A stretch of 64,000 bases of DNA from Pseudomonadota bacterium (GCA_023386155.1 JAEWKH010000012.1:1-64000), one strand, 5' to 3'; counted from the stretch's first letter, positions 34,544-43,938 are shown. A program made the numbers and translations. Notes: a model not told the origin generated them from the letters alone.

Positions 34544-35773
34544 ATGCGGAAGCCGATTCATCCAACTCGACAGGACGCCCACCGCCGACCGGGCGCCTTC
34601 CTGAAGCGCGGGCCCCTTCGCATCCTCGCGCTCCTCGCCATCGCGGGGCTGCTCGCCGGGTGCAACCTGACCGTCATGGCCCCCTCCGGCGACGTCGCGG
34701 TCCAGCAGCGCAACCTCATCATCGCGTCGACGGCGCTCATGCTGCTCGTCATCCTGCCGGTGATCGCGCTCACCTTCATCTTCGCGTGGCGCTATCGCGC
34801 GTCGAACGCGGAGGCGACCTACGACCCCGATTTTCACCACTCGACCCAGCTCGAGGTGGTCATCTGGACCGTGCCCCTCCTCATCATCATCGCGCTCGGC
34901 GCCATGACCTGGATCAGCACGCACACCCTCGACCCCTTCAGGCCGCTCTCCCGGCTCGCGCCCGACAAGCCCGTGCCCGCCGACGTGAAGCCCCTGACCG
35001 TCGAGGTCGTCGCGCTCGATTGGAAATGGCTCTTCATCTATCCAGAGCATGGAATCGCGAGCCTGAACGAGATGGCGGCGCCCGTCGATGTGCCGATCTC
35101 CTTCAGGATCACGTCCTCGTCCGTGTGGAACACGTTCTATGTGCCCGCCCTCGCCGGCATGATCTATGCCATGCCGGGCATGGAGACGAGGCTTCATGCC
35201 GTCATAAACAGCGAAGGGGACTTCACCGGCATATCGGGGATGTACAGCGGTTCGGGCTTCTCCCGCATGAACTTCCGCTTCCAAGGCGTCTCCCGGCAGG
35301 GATTCGACGAGTGGGTGGCAAGGGCCAAGGAGACAGGAACGCCCCTCGACCGCGAGGCCTATCTCATACTGGAGAAGCCGAGCGAAGCCGTGCCGGTCCA
35401 GCACTTCTCATCCGTTGAGGACGGCCTCTTCGGCGCAATTGTCGGCCTGTGCGTCGCACCGGGCCAGATGTGCGTGCATGAGATGCACCAGATCGACCGA
35501 ATGGGCGGCGCAGCCGACGACAGCGAAGCGAACCGCCAGCGGCTCGACTACGACAGCCGCCGCCTGGAAGGCGGCGACGAGCCGTCCGGAGCGACCTTCC
35601 CAGCTTCCGGGCGACCGCCGAGGAGCCTCGAAGAGCCCGAAGGCGTGATGCCGCGCGACCAGCCCGGAGAAGACGGCGCCAATGCTCCGCAAGGCAGCGG
35701 CCCGCCCCGCCCGGAGAGCGGCCCGGCGCCCACCCAGCTGAACAACCGACCTGCCAATCCCCACCAGCACTGA
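34544..35773 (+). CDS. cyoA: Cytochrome bo3 ubiquinol oxidase subunit II
   Basis: Membrane-anchored subunit of 409 aa. Lipoprotein signal ending LLAGC with lipidated C40, two transmembrane helices (about 58-80 and 105-125), then a cupredoxin domain ([16 protein letters not shown] and [23 protein letters not shown]). The copper-A ligands of cytochrome c oxidases are absent, as expected for a quinol oxidase. An 80-residue Pro/Gly/Glu-rich tail (about 330-409) is longer than in E. coli CyoA. First of cyoABCD. Confidence 0.93.
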   Translation: MRKPIHPTRQDAHRRPGAFLKRGPLRILALLAIAGLLAGCNLTVMAPSGDVAVQQRNLIIASTALMLLVILPVIALTFIFAWRYRASNAEATYDPDFHHSTQLEVVIWTVPLLIIIALGAMTWISTHTLDPFRPLSRLAPDKPVPADVKPLTVEVVALDWKWLFIYPEHGIASLNEMAAPVDVPISFRITSSSVWNTFYVPALAGMIYAMPGMETRLHAVINSEGDFTGISGMYSGSGFSRMNFRFQGVSRQGFDEWVARAKETGTPLDREAYLILEKPSEAVPVQHFSSVEDGLFGAIVGLCVAPGQMCVHEMHQIDRMGGAADDSEANRQRLDYDSRRLEGGDEPSGATFPASGRPPRSLEEPEGVMPRDQPGEDGANAPQGSGPPRPESGPAPTQLNNRPANPHQH

Positions 35774-35790
35774 TCCGGACGGGCACCCGC

Positions 35791-37794
35791 ATGTTCTCGA
35801 ACAACGATCTTCAGCAATTCCTCTTCGGGCGCCTGACGCTGGAGGCCATTCCCTATCACGAGCCCATCCTGCTCGTGACTTTCATCGTCGTGGCCCTGGG
35901 CGGCCTGGCTCTCCTGGGCGCGGTCACTTGGTACGGAAAGTGGAGCTACCTGTGGCACGAATGGCTCACGAGCGTCGATCACAAGAAGATCGGCATCATG
36001 TACATCATCCTCGCCATCGTGATGCTGCTGCGCGGCTTCGCCGACGCGATCATGATGATCACGCAGAAGGCGCTCGCGGTCGGCGCATCCGAGGGGTACC
36101 TGCCTCCGCATCATTACGACCAGATCTTCACCGCCCACGGTACGATCATGATCTTCTTCATGGCCATGCCCTTCGTAACCGGCGTCATGAACTACATCAT
36201 GCCGCTGCAGATCGGCGCGCGCGACGTGGCCTTTCCCTTCCTGAACAACTTCAGCTTCTGGATGACGGCGGGCGGTGCCGTCCTCACGATGATGTCCCTG
36301 TTCGTCGGCGAGTTCTCGCGGGCAACCTGGCTCGCCTATCCGCCGCTGTCGGGGGCGGCCTACAGTCCGGGCGTCGGGGTCGATTACTACATCTGGGGCC
36401 TTCAGATCGCGGGCGTGGGAACCACGCTGTCCGGCATCAACCTGATCGCCACCATCGTGAAGATGCGCGCTCCGGGCATGACGATGATGAAGCTGCCGGT
36501 CTTTACGTGGACGACGCTCGCCAGCAACGCCATCATCGTGACGATTTTTCCGATTCTCACCGCGACCCTGGCGCTTCTCGCGCTCGACCGCTACGTGGGG
36601 ACACGCTTCTTCACGAACGACTTCGGCGGCAACTCGATGCTGTACATGAACCTCATCTGGATCTGGGGGCATCCAGAGGTCTATGTGCTGATCCTGCCGG
36701 CCTTCGGCATCTACTCGGAGGTCGTGTCGACCTTCTGCGGCAAGCGCCTGTTCGGCTACACGTCGATGGTGTACGCCACAATGGTGATCGCCGTCGTATC
36801 CTGGCTCGTCTGGCTCCACCACTTCTTCACGATGGGAGCAGGCGCCAACGTCAACGCCTTTTTCGGCATCACGACGATGATCATCTCGATCCCGACGGGC
36901 GCCAAGGTGTTCAACTGGCTGTTCACCATGTACCGGGGGAGGATCCGGTTCGAGACACCTATGATCTGGGTAATGGGCTTTATCCCCACCTTCGTGATCG
37001 GCGGCCTGACGGGCGTGCTGCTCGCGGTGCCGCCAGCCGACTTCGTCCTGCACAACAGCCTGTTCCTGGTCGCGCATTTCCACAATGTCATCATCGGCGG
37101 CGTGGTGTTCGGGCTGCTCGCGGGCGTCAACTACTGGTTCCCGAAGGCCTTCGGCTACAGGCTCGATCCGTTCTGGGGAAAGGCGTCGTTCTGGTGCTGG
37201 CTTGTCGGCTTCTGGGTCACGTTCATGCCGATCTACATCGTCGGCCTCATGGGCGTGACGCGCCGTACGCAACATTTCGAAGATACGGCCGTTCAGCCCT
37301 TCCTGGCGCTCGCCGCGCTCGGCGCCTTCATCATCATGGCCGGCATCCTGGCCTTCGTGATCCAGCTCGTCGTCAGCTTCCTCCGGCGCGAGCAGCTGCG
37401 CGACCTCACCGGCGACCCCTGGGGCGGCCGGACCCTTGAATGGGCCACCACTTCGCCGCCTCCACCCTACAACTTTGCCTTCATTCCGGTGGTTCACGAT
37501 CTCGACGCGTGGTGGGACATGAAGAAGCGCGGCCACGATCGCCCCATGCAAGGCTTCAAGCCGATCCACATGCCCAGGAACACCGGAGCCGGCATCATCC
37601 TGGCCGGGCTCAGCACCGTGCTCGGCTTTGCCCTTGTCTGGTACATCTGGTGGCTGGCCGCCCTGTCGTTCGCCGGCCTCCTCGCAGTCGCCATCATCCA
37701 CACGTTCAACTACGACCGGGACTATTACATCCCAGCCGAGGATGTGGTTCGGATCGAAAGCCAAAGAGCGCTGCAACTCGCAGGAGGAGCTTGA
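35791..37794 (+). CDS. cyoB: Cytochrome bo3 ubiquinol oxidase subunit I
   Basis: Catalytic subunit of 667 aa with 15 or so helices. Haem-copper ligands are visible in [11 protein letters not shown] (low-spin haem His), WGHPEVY (CuB His and the cross-linked Tyr), WLHHFFTMG (two CuB His) and VAHFHNV (the haem o3 and low-spin haem His). The quinol-site residues corresponding to Arg71 and Asp75 are in RGFADAIMM. Reduces oxygen to water with proton pumping. Very close to the E. coli enzyme through the core. Confidence 0.97.
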   Translation: MFSNNDLQQFLFGRLTLEAIPYHEPILLVTFIVVALGGLALLGAVTWYGKWSYLWHEWLTSVDHKKIGIMYIILAIVMLLRGFADAIMMITQKALAVGASEGYLPPHHYDQIFTAHGTIMIFFMAMPFVTGVMNYIMPLQIGARDVAFPFLNNFSFWMTAGGAVLTMMSLFVGEFSRATWLAYPPLSGAAYSPGVGVDYYIWGLQIAGVGTTLSGINLIATIVKMRAPGMTMMKLPVFTWTTLASNAIIVTIFPILTATLALLALDRYVGTRFFTNDFGGNSMLYMNLIWIWGHPEVYVLILPAFGIYSEVVSTFCGKRLFGYTSMVYATMVIAVVSWLVWLHHFFTMGAGANVNAFFGITTMIISIPTGAKVFNWLFTMYRGRIRFETPMIWVMGFIPTFVIGGLTGVLLAVPPADFVLHNSLFLVAHFHNVIIGGVVFGLLAGVNYWFPKAFGYRLDPFWGKASFWCWLVGFWVTFMPIYIVGLMGVTRRTQHFEDTAVQPFLALAALGAFIIMAGILAFVIQLVVSFLRREQLRDLTGDPWGGRTLEWATTSPPPPYNFAFIPVVHDLDAWWDMKKRGHDRPMQGFKPIHMPRNTGAGIILAGLSTVLGFALVWYIWWLAALSFAGLLAVAIIHTFNYDRDYYIPAEDVVRIESQRALQLAGGA

Positions 37795-37798
37795 CGCG

Positions 37799-38425
37799 AT
37801 GCACGAGACGACCCCTCCGCCCGGCGCCACGGCGCCTGTCTTCTACGATGAGGAAGGGCATACCCACGGCGATGGGGGGACTCTGTTCGGGTTCTGGCTC
37901 TATCTGATGAGCGACTGCCTGATCTTCGCAGCCCTGTTCGCCACGTTCGGCGTGCTCGGCCGCAACTACGCGGCAGGACCGTCCGGAGCCGATCTGTTCG
38001 ATTTGCGGCTCGTTGCCGTCAATACGGGCCTCCTGCTCCTGTCCTCGATCACCTATGGTTTTGCCATGCTGGAGATGCAGAAGGATCGGATCCGGACGAC
38101 CCTTGCCTGGCTGGCAGTCACAGGCCTGTTGGGAGCTGCCTTCATCGCGGTCGAGCTCTACGAGTTCTCGCATTTGATCCGCGAGGGCGCGACACCCCAG
38201 CGCAGCGCATTCCTGTCCTCCTTCTTCGCGCTGGTGGGGACGCATGGGCTGCATGTCACATTCGGCATCATCTGGCTCGTGACACTGATGATCCAGGTGC
38301 GCCAGCGCGGGTTGATCGCAGCCAATCAGCGCCGGCTCATGTGCCTTTCCATGTTCTGGCACTTCCTCGACGTCGTCTGGATCGGCGTCTTCACCTTCGT
38401 TTATCTGATGGGGTCCATGCGATGA
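37799..38425 (+). CDS. cyoC: Cytochrome bo3 ubiquinol oxidase subunit III
   Basis: Membrane subunit of 208 aa with five helices, as in bo3 oxidases. FGFWLYLMSDCLIFAALFATF at the first helix and the HGLHVTFGIIWL segment with FWHFLDVVWIGVFTFVYL at the end are diagnostic. Overlaps cyoD by four bases. Confidence 0.95.
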   Translation: MHETTPPPGATAPVFYDEEGHTHGDGGTLFGFWLYLMSDCLIFAALFATFGVLGRNYAAGPSGADLFDLRLVAVNTGLLLLSSITYGFAMLEMQKDRIRTTLAWLAVTGLLGAAFIAVELYEFSHLIREGATPQRSAFLSSFFALVGTHGLHVTFGIIWLVTLMIQVRQRGLIAANQRRLMCLSMFWHFLDVVWIGVFTFVYLMGSMR

Positions 38426-38817
38426 GTGAGGTCACCGAACCGGGGCTCGCCCACAATCCGCATGACCATGGAGGGCATTCTCACGACGCGCAGGGCACGT
38501 TCAGAAGCTACATGACCGGCTTCGTCCTGTCGGTCATCCTCACCGCCATTCCATTCTGGCTCGTGATGGGCAATGTCCTGAACGATACCCTCGTCACCAG
38601 CATCGTCATCATGGCGTTCGCCGCAGTGCAGATCGTGGTTCACATGATCTACTTCCTGCACATGAACACGAAATCCGAGGGCGGCTGGACCTTCCTGGCC
38701 CTGCTGTTCACACTCACCCTTGTTGTCATCACGCTGGCTGGCTCGATATGGGTCATGTACCACATGGATCAGAACATGATGCCGATGTCGCCGCACGAGG
38801 CGCTGCAAAAACCCTGA
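38422..38817 (+). CDS. cyoD: Cytochrome bo3 ubiquinol oxidase subunit IV
   Basis: Small membrane subunit of 131 aa with three helices, helping CuB insertion. His-rich N-terminus (PHDHGGHSHDAQG), then the family pattern SYMTGFVLSVILTAIPF and VHMIYFLHMN. ATGA-coupled to cyoC. The 3' end overlaps the SURF1-like reading frame. Confidence 0.94.
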   Translation: MSEVTEPGLAHNPHDHGGHSHDAQGTFRSYMTGFVLSVILTAIPFWLVMGNVLNDTLVTSIVIMAFAAVQIVVHMIYFLHMNTKSEGGWTFLALLFTLTLVVITLAGSIWVMYHMDQNMMPMSPHEALQKP

Positions 38818-39572
38818 CGCGCGGAAGCATTCTGCGGCTCGTCGCCTTCGACATCGCCGCCATCCTGCTCGTGGCCTGCCTCGTGGCGCTTGCGGTCTGG
38901 CAGATCCATCGCCGCGCCTATAAGCTCGACCTGATCGCACGCATAGAAGCGCGGGTTCACGCCGCCCCGATGGCTGCGCCCGGGCCGGACCGTTGGACGG
39001 GCATCTCGCCCGCCGCGGACGAATACCACCGCGTGACTGCATCAGGCGACTGGCTCGAGAATCGCCCGACACTCGTCCAGGCCGTGACGGAATTGGGCGG
39101 CGGATATTGGGTCATGACACCCCTTGCCCGGGACGACGGAACGACAATTCTCGTCAATCGCGGTTTCGTCCCCGCCACCGCACGCGACCCGGCCTCCTGG
39201 CAGCCGCGGAGTCCGGAACCCGTCACCATAACGGGCCTCCTGCGCATGTCCGAGCCGGGCGGCGGTTTTCTGCGTGCCAACGACCCTGTATCCGATCGCT
39301 GGTATTCCCGCGACGTGTCCGCAATCGCGGCATCGCGCGGCTTGAACAACGTCGCGCCCTACTTCATCGACGCCGAACGCGTGCCAGGCCAGGACGGCCT
39401 CCCCGTGGCGGGATTGACGGTGATCTCCTTTTCGAACAACCACCTCGTTTATGCGCTCACCTGGGGCGCTCTGGCGCTGATGGCCGCCGCAGGGGCGATC
39501 TTTGTCAACATGGACAAGTTGCGGCCCGACTGGTTCGGGCGGCGCGACTCGGACCTGCGCGAGCCACGATAA
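38748..39572 (+). CDS. SURF1-family cytochrome oxidase assembly protein
   Basis: Haem chaperone for oxidase assembly, with an N-terminal helix (FDIAAILLVACLVALAVWQIHRR), a periplasmic beta domain (NRPTLVQ, GGYWVMTPL, ILVNRGFVP) and a C-terminal helix with NNHLVYALTWGALALM, as in SURF1. The only ATG in frame is at 38748, inside cyoD, giving 274 aa and a 70-base overlap. The conserved part begins near the cyoD stop (SILRLVAFD), so a CTG or other weak start around 38811-38850 coupled to cyoD is also plausible. The family match is firm, the start is not. Confidence 0.83.
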   Translation: MGHVPHGSEHDADVAARGAAKTLTRGSILRLVAFDIAAILLVACLVALAVWQIHRRAYKLDLIARIEARVHAAPMAAPGPDRWTGISPAADEYHRVTASGDWLENRPTLVQAVTELGGGYWVMTPLARDDGTTILVNRGFVPATARDPASWQPRSPEPVTITGLLRMSEPGGGFLRANDPVSDRWYSRDVSAIAASRGLNNVAPYFIDAERVPGQDGLPVAGLTVISFSNNHLVYALTWGALALMAAAGAIFVNMDKLRPDWFGRRDSDLREPR

Positions 39573-39652
39573 GAATACTGCGGCTCGACGGGTTCCATAT
39601 TCCTGCGCCGGCACTGAACGGAAGAACCGCCCGGCCTGCAGGAGAGGACCTC

Positions 39653-40393
39653 TCACTTTGTCGGCTCGGTCCCGGACTGATCGGACGCAGGAGCCTGGGC
39701 CGGGTTGCCCGTCTGGCTGCTCAGGCGCTTACGGAGCTCCTCCGACCGCCTCTGAAGCTCTTCCTGCATCTTCTTCTGCTGCTCGGCCAGGACCTGCGGA
39801 TCGATGGGCGGCCCATCGAAGGCTTTGGTGAATCCGTCCGTCGGCACGGCGAATGTCACCACCACGCCGGCTTGGTTGCGGGCACTCACACTCAAGGCCG
39901 TGCCCTTCTTGAGGGCCGCGATGAAGTCCTCCTTCACCTCGGCCTCGGCAAAGCAGCCATGCGCGAGGCAAGTGGCGTATCGACCGGCAACCGGCTTGCC
40001 CTTGTCCACGGCGATCCGAACGCCAGTGGGCACGAGGAAACCGAGCGGCGTCAGGATCCGGAGGGTCTTCTGGGCAGCCTTGCCCTTGGCGTCGTAGACG
40101 GCCACGGCGAAAATCCGCTGCCCCTTATCGGTGACGAAGTCGCGTGTGGTGTAGCAGACTTCCGCTTGCGTCCGCTCATCCTTCCCGCACACCTTGGTCC
40201 AATCCGGCTGGGTAGGTTCCGGCTTCAGCTGGACGGTCATGGACCCGCCATTCTGAGGCTCAGCCGGTTGTGCCTTGGGTGCAGGCTGCTTGGACTTCGT
40301 CCCCTGCCCGGATGTCTGAGCCAGTCCGGACAAGGGACTGAGCGCCAACCCCACTGCGATCACGGAACCTGCAAGGCGGGTGCGGAATGCCAT
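39653..40393 (-). CDS. Invasion-associated locus B (IalB) family protein, long form
   Basis: Secreted protein of 246 aa. ATG at 40393 follows AGGAGAA by 7 bases. Signal peptide MAFRTRLAGSVIAVGLALSPLSGLAQ, a Pro/Lys/Gln linker, then the IalB domain (WTKVCGKDERTQAEVCYTTRDF, LGFLVPTGVRIAVD, CLAHGCFAEAEV with paired cysteines), and a C-terminal charged coiled coil (EQQKKMQEELQRRSEELRKRL). The family is conserved in free-living alphaproteobacteria, so no virulence role is implied. A shorter paralogue follows at 40631. Confidence 0.85.
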   Translation of the reverse strand: MAFRTRLAGSVIAVGLALSPLSGLAQTSGQGTKSKQPAPKAQPAEPQNGGSMTVQLKPEPTQPDWTKVCGKDERTQAEVCYTTRDFVTDKGQRIFAVAVYDAKGKAAQKTLRILTPLGFLVPTGVRIAVDKGKPVAGRYATCLAHGCFAEAEVKEDFIAALKKGTALSVSARNQAGVVVTFAVPTDGFTKAFDGPPIDPQVLAEQQKKMQEELQRRSEELRKRLSSQTGNPAQAPASDQSGTEPTK

Positions 40394-40630
40394 GTCGGGA
40401 TTCTCCTCGGGTTGCAATGCGCGGACGTAGAACCGGTATAAGGGTCCTGCTTACTCCAATGTGGCGTTCGTGTTCGAAGCGGTGAGCTGACGCACTGTTG
40501 CCGAATCCGGCTCCCTCGTCATCTGCATTCCGTCTCCGTGCTGGAAGGCATGGAGAGGCTGGCACGTGACAGCCATTCGATACAGCCCAGGGCGAGCAGG
40601 CCGGAGCCGCATGCACGACAGCTCGCCATG

Positions 40631-41128
40631 TCACCGGCACCCTTGGCGCGCTTTCTTCATGGCGACGGTGAAACCCTTAAGAGGAAAGCTGTAGCTCGTC
40701 TTGTTGCCGCGCCGTGAGGTCGCCTCGACGATTGCCATGCGCCCCTTCTCGAGGGCGCCGACGAACTCGGCTTCGCGCTCGGTCCGGCGCAGCCACGCAT
40801 AGGTTCCGCGCGGGATCATGGTGAAACGCTCGCCATCCACTGCAATGCTGATCGCCACCGGGGCGAATTCGTAGCCGGTCTGAAGGCTGGCCTCGGTTCT
40901 AACCTTGCCACGATTGAGCCGACGGACGAACAGGCTCACGCGCCCATGATCGAGATGCTCCGGCTTCTTCGATGAAGCGTCGGAATGAACATAGCAGATG
41001 ACGCTCTTGTTCTCGTAGGCTTTCCAGGCGCTCCAGCTGCTGCTTGTTCCGATCACTCGTGGGGTCTGCGCAAGCGCACAGGTGCTCGAGAGGACAACGA
41101 TCGCAACAGCCGCGCTTATGCTCTTCAT
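40631..41128 (-). CDS. IalB-like secreted protein, short form
   Basis: Protein of 165 aa: signal peptide MKSISAAVAIVVLSSTCALA, then an IalB-like beta domain (WSAWKAYENKSVICYVHSD, PVAISIAVDGERFTMIPRG, FVGALEKGRMAIVEATSRRGNKTSYSFPLKGFT). It shares with the 246-aa neighbour the order of strands and the SFPLKGFTxA motif, but lacks the second cysteine pair and the coiled-coil tail. Probably a diverged paralogue; periplasmic role unknown. Confidence 0.72.
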   Translation of the reverse strand: MKSISAAVAIVVLSSTCALAQTPRVIGTSSSWSAWKAYENKSVICYVHSDASSKKPEHLDHGRVSLFVRRLNRGKVRTEASLQTGYEFAPVAISIAVDGERFTMIPRGTYAWLRRTEREAEFVGALEKGRMAIVEATSRRGNKTSYSFPLKGFTVAMKKARQGCR

Positions 41129-41354
41129 CTACAGGTAACCTCGCCTTCGCGGTTGGGGAGACCGCAACTTTCCAAGACGAGGTTACCTGGGAGTTAATGG
41201 CATTCCGCCGTCAGTTTCCGAAATCACACACTCGGGAGATTCCGGCAAAACGCGCAAGGATTTACCGAGAGTTCAAGAAATCGTGATCGCATTGCTGTCT
41301 CACGCTTGGCGATTCCACATTTGCTGGCCGCTGCGGCCATCACCGGCTGGCGAT

Positions 41355-41972
41355 CTATTCAGTGCGCTCACCCTGCGCTGCGACGACCCTCGCGGATCGC
41401 ATCAACGCCTGCAGCGTTTGCGCATGGAGTTCGCCGGTGACGGTGAGACCGGCCACACGTTGAAACTCCTCGATCGCCTGCCGTGTGGTCGGCCCAACGA
41501 CGCCGTCGGCTTCCAGCTTCCCGAACCCAAGTTGCGTGAGCGCCTCCTGGGCGGCGACCACATCCTGTTTCGTGGGCAATGGCTTGACCCCGCGGAGCGC
41601 CGGTGCGCTGTCGAGAGCCGGCGGCGCATGGATCCTCTGGAACGTTGCCAGTTGCTCGTGTGCGGCCGCAAGACCTGCCTCAGTCTCCTGGCCCTTGATC
41701 GTAAGGCGCTCGATCTCGGCCTTTGCCGATGCGAGCTGCTCCTGGAGTCTGGAAATCTCCCTAGCCTTATCCTCGTCTTTCCGGCGTTGGGACAGGAATT
41801 GGGACTGATATTCCTGAACTGCTGCCGCTTGTCCGCTCAGCTGCCGCTCGAGCTGCGTGGAAGAGAGAGCCGAATGAATATAGGCGCCCCATCCAGCGAG
41901 GGCAGCGACGACAATGCCGGAGATCATGAGTCGGTTGACGGGAACGCCTCTGCTTTCTGGCATCTGAGTCAC
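41355..41972 (-). CDS. Membrane-anchored peptidoglycan-binding protein with coiled coil
   Basis: Protein of 205 aa. One membrane helix near residues 14-33 (RLMISGIVVAALAGWGAYIHSA), a periplasmic coiled coil (about 36-105, rich in Gln, Glu, Lys), and a C-terminal PG_binding_1 domain (DVVAAQEALTQLGFGKLEADGVVGPTTRQAIEEFQ). It probably links the inner membrane to the cell wall; no catalytic domain is present. Start is GTG at 41972 with AAAGGA upstream; an ATG three codons later is an alternative. Confidence 0.8.
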   Translation of the reverse strand: MTQMPESRGVPVNRLMISGIVVAALAGWGAYIHSALSSTQLERQLSGQAAAVQEYQSQFLSQRRKDEDKAREISRLQEQLASAKAEIERLTIKGQETEAGLAAAHEQLATFQRIHAPPALDSAPALRGVKPLPTKQDVVAAQEALTQLGFGKLEADGVVGPTTRQAIEEFQRVAGLTVTGELHAQTLQALMRSARVVAAQGERTE

Positions 41973-42274
41973 GATGATCCTTTCAACGTTCAGGTCTGCG
42001 CCGGTCAGGTGAGGTTCCAGGGAAAGGTGAACAAGAACATGGTCAAATCATGACCTCGCGGATCGTGCGAGACAGTAGATCCGATGTTTCGCACCTGACG
42101 ATGCGCTTTTCAGAGAGAGGAGAATCGGACCCAAAAAGCGGGTCCACTTTTCGCTTCCGATACTCCAGCTCGGCATTATGGCGACGGCCTGTCGACCGAC
42201 ATGTTGGGGCGAGAGCCCGGCACGGGCCTGGCTCTCCTGTGCCTGCTCCAAGCATCGACGTCCGAAATGAAGTT
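41973..42274. other. Repeat-bearing intergenic region downstream of the luxI operon
   Basis: About 300 bases separating two minus-strand genes. Contains a reversed, diverged type B repeat (about 42066-42115) directly followed by a type A repeat (about 42122-42165). No gene seen. Confidence 0.55.
42066..42165. repeat. Joined repeats, type B (reverse) plus type A, diverged
   Basis: Minus-strand reading of 42066-42115 gives AGCGCATCGTCAGGTGCGAAAC and TCGCACGAT, a worn type B. 42122-42165 reads AATCGGACCCAAAAAGCGGGTCCACTTTT... in part, then TTCCGATACTCC, a worn type A. The same A-B pairing occurs at 14827-14960 and 46932-47045. Confidence 0.65.
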
Positions 42275-42502
42275 TCAGGCTTGTGCAGAAGACTTCCTGA
42301 ATCGCTTTGGCGTCTCCTGCGGCTCGTCTTCCCAGCCGATTTCCCTTGGCAGCTTGGAGACGGCAGCTATCGCCTCCTCCAATCCCGGCACGGCCCGAAG
42401 TTGCTCCGCACTGAACTTTTGCGCGATGTCTATCCCATGTGCCCAGAACTGCAGGATCATCATTTCCTCATCCAGGCCCAATATCCTTCCAGATCTCTTC
42501 AT
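42275..42502 (-). CDS. 75-aa protein encoded immediately behind luxI
   Basis: ATG at 42502 lies 3 bases after the luxI stop (TAA-GCC-ATG), so the two are almost certainly co-translated. The sequence opens MKRSGRILGLDEEMMILQFW, has a predicted helical centre (FSAEQLRAVPGLEEAIAAVSKL) and a charged tail. No signal peptide, membrane helix or motif known to me. Soluble, net near neutral. Position suggests a role in AHL synthesis, stability or response; that is inference. Protein-like composition and coupling support it as a real gene. Confidence 0.65.
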   Translation of the reverse strand: MKRSGRILGLDEEMMILQFWAHGIDIAQKFSAEQLRAVPGLEEAIAAVSKLPREIGWEDEPQETPKRFRKSSAQA

Positions 42503-42505
42503 GGC

Positions 42506-43138
42506 TTAACTCGCGAGGCGCCGAGCGTGTCTCTCCGGCTCTGCGAGGACGCGTCGCCGGTCGCCACGCATTTCCTGGAGGCGAGCCAGGGTCCGATGAT
42601 CGAATGAAGCGGTGACGGCCACAACGTCTTCGTCACCGACACGCTGCGGCAGCCCGAGCGGCATGACACGGAAGTGAAGCTGCACCAGACGCAGAAGCCA
42701 CAGGGGATTCATCTGGATAATGATCGTATTGACGCCGCTCTCCAGGCCCCATTCCACGATTCCGGAGAGCAGTGCATTGGCGACAGGGCTCAGTGTGCGC
42801 CCGCGCTCGCGATGCGCCGGTTCGACGCAGTATCGGGTCCACTCCCAGATATGCTCGCCAACAGGCGGCGTATCCTCACACAGGTGCGGCAGGACATCCG
42901 AGAGAAGATGAGGGCGTATGGAAGGCAACATGCGCTGATAGCCCAGAACCCTGCCCGCTTCGATGTAGAGCATATGGAGTGCATAGTCATTGTCGAACTG
43001 GTCGATTTCTCGACCATCCGGCTTTGCCAGATCCGTCCACTTCTTCTCGTCGACGAATACGCGATGCCGCAGGCGATACGCCTGGTCCATCTCATCTTCA
43101 TAAAGGTACTGGTTATTAGGGGATACGATATGGATCAT
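42506..43138 (-). CDS. luxI: LuxI-family acyl-homoserine lactone synthase
   Basis: Cytoplasmic enzyme of 210 aa making N-acyl-homoserine lactone from S-adenosylmethionine and an acyl donor. The invariant LuxI residues are found in order: R24, F28 (RHRVFVDE), W34, D46 and D49 (REIDQFDND), R69, E99 and R102 (WEWTRYCV). TRYCV replaces the more usual SRFxV. AAGGAGG lies 5 bases before the ATG. A perfect 16-bp palindrome is 49 bases upstream. The acyl chain cannot be predicted; some Hyphomicrobiales synthases use CoA-linked aryl or branched acyls. Confidence 0.93.
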   Translation of the reverse strand: MIHIVSPNNQYLYEDEMDQAYRLRHRVFVDEKKWTDLAKPDGREIDQFDNDYALHMLYIEAGRVLGYQRMLPSIRPHLLSDVLPHLCEDTPPVGEHIWEWTRYCVEPAHRERGRTLSPVANALLSGIVEWGLESGVNTIIIQMNPLWLLRLVQLHFRVMPLGLPQRVGDEDVVAVTASFDHRTLARLQEMRGDRRRVLAEPERHARRLAS

Positions 43139-43187
43139 AGGTTCCTCCTTGTGGGCGACATTTAAGCACCGCCGAGGAGGCTCATAA

Positions 43188-43203
43188 GTACGCGATCGCG
43201 TAC
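43188..43203. promoter_or_regulatory. Candidate lux box between luxR and luxI
   Basis: GTACGCGATCGCGTAC is a perfect 16-bp palindrome. It starts 3 bases past the luxR stop codon and ends 49 bases before the luxI ATG, where an activator site over the -35 region would sit. Lux boxes are usually 18-20 bp imperfect palindromes, so size and position fit while the sequence is its own. Confidence 0.6.
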
Positions 43204-43206
43204 CCC

Positions 43207-43938
43207 CTATTTGATGAGGCCCAAGCGTATTCCTTCCGCTACGGCATGTGCGCGGGTTCGCGTTCCAAGCTTCTCACGTGCCGAGCGCATATGCTTATCG
43301 ACGCCGTGTTCCGAAATGCCCATGCGCTCGCCGATCTCCCACTCGGTTTCCCCCTCGGCGGCCCATTGAAGGGCTTCACGCTCCCGAGGGGTAAGCGTGA
43401 CATTCTCGCGCTGCGCCGTCTCCCGCAGCAGAATCGAGCGGCCAAGAGAATAGGTCGCCAGAAGCGTCAGCACGCCTCTGTCCTCAGGCGCCAGCTCCAG
43501 CCGCTCGCCGGCAATCGACAATCCCGTAACCTCGCCTTCCAACGTTGTGAGGGGTATCGTGAAGCCTTGGCGAAGCCTGAAATCGCGAGCCTCTTCCATT
43601 ACGCGTCGCCCTGCCAGATCCTCTCGGTACAGAGGCTTCAGTTCGCTCCATAGGAAGGGCGCGCTGCTTCTCCTGACGGTCCGTATTGCCGGATCCTGGA
43701 AAATGTACCCATGGGAGAAATAGCGGCGGCTCCATTCTTCCGGCCAATGGTCGAGGATGATGCTGGAGATCTGGTGCTGCCGGCTTGCTCCGGGCAGCGG
43801 GATGACGCCGGCCAGGATATACTCGGCCCCGTACTGCCGAGCGGTTTCCAACAGCATCCCGCAGACTTCGGACGGTGCCCTGGCGTGGTCGAGCCTGCGG
43901 ATGGCTTCAATGGTTCTCTCAAAGACTTTGGACGACAT
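43207..43938 (-). CDS. luxR: LuxR-family quorum-sensing regulator
   Basis: Regulator of 243 aa. The autoinducer-binding domain has the conserved W69, Y73, D82 and W97 (EEWSRRYFSHGYIFQDPAI and PFLWSEL). The C-terminal LuxR helix-turn-helix (LTPREREALQWAAEGETEWEIGERMGISEHGVDKHMRSAREKLG in pieces, about 177-220) is complete. Immediately upstream of luxI on the same strand, 68 bases apart with a palindromic site between. Expected to sense the product of the adjacent synthase and activate luxI and the 75-aa gene. Confidence 0.93.
   Translation of the reverse strand: MSSKVFERTIEAIRRLDHARAPSEVCGMLLETARQYGAEYILAGVIPLPGASRQHQISSIILDHWPEEWSRRYFSHGYIFQDPAIRTVRRSSAPFLWSELKPLYREDLAGRRVMEEARDFRLRQGFTIPLTTLEGEVTGLSIAGERLELAPEDRGVLTLLATYSLGRSILLRETAQRENVTLTPREREALQWAAEGETEWEIGERMGISEHGVDKHMRSAREKLGTRTRAHAVAEGIRLGLIK

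Noticed and set aside
35548..37830. 760-codon minus-strand frame opposite cyoB
   Set aside because: Antisense of a well-supported oxidase subunit; charged low-complexity translation, no domain.
39653..41128. Virulence locus based on the name invasion-associated locus B
   Set aside because: IalB proteins are widespread in non-pathogenic alphaproteobacteria, and nothing else here points to pathogenicity.
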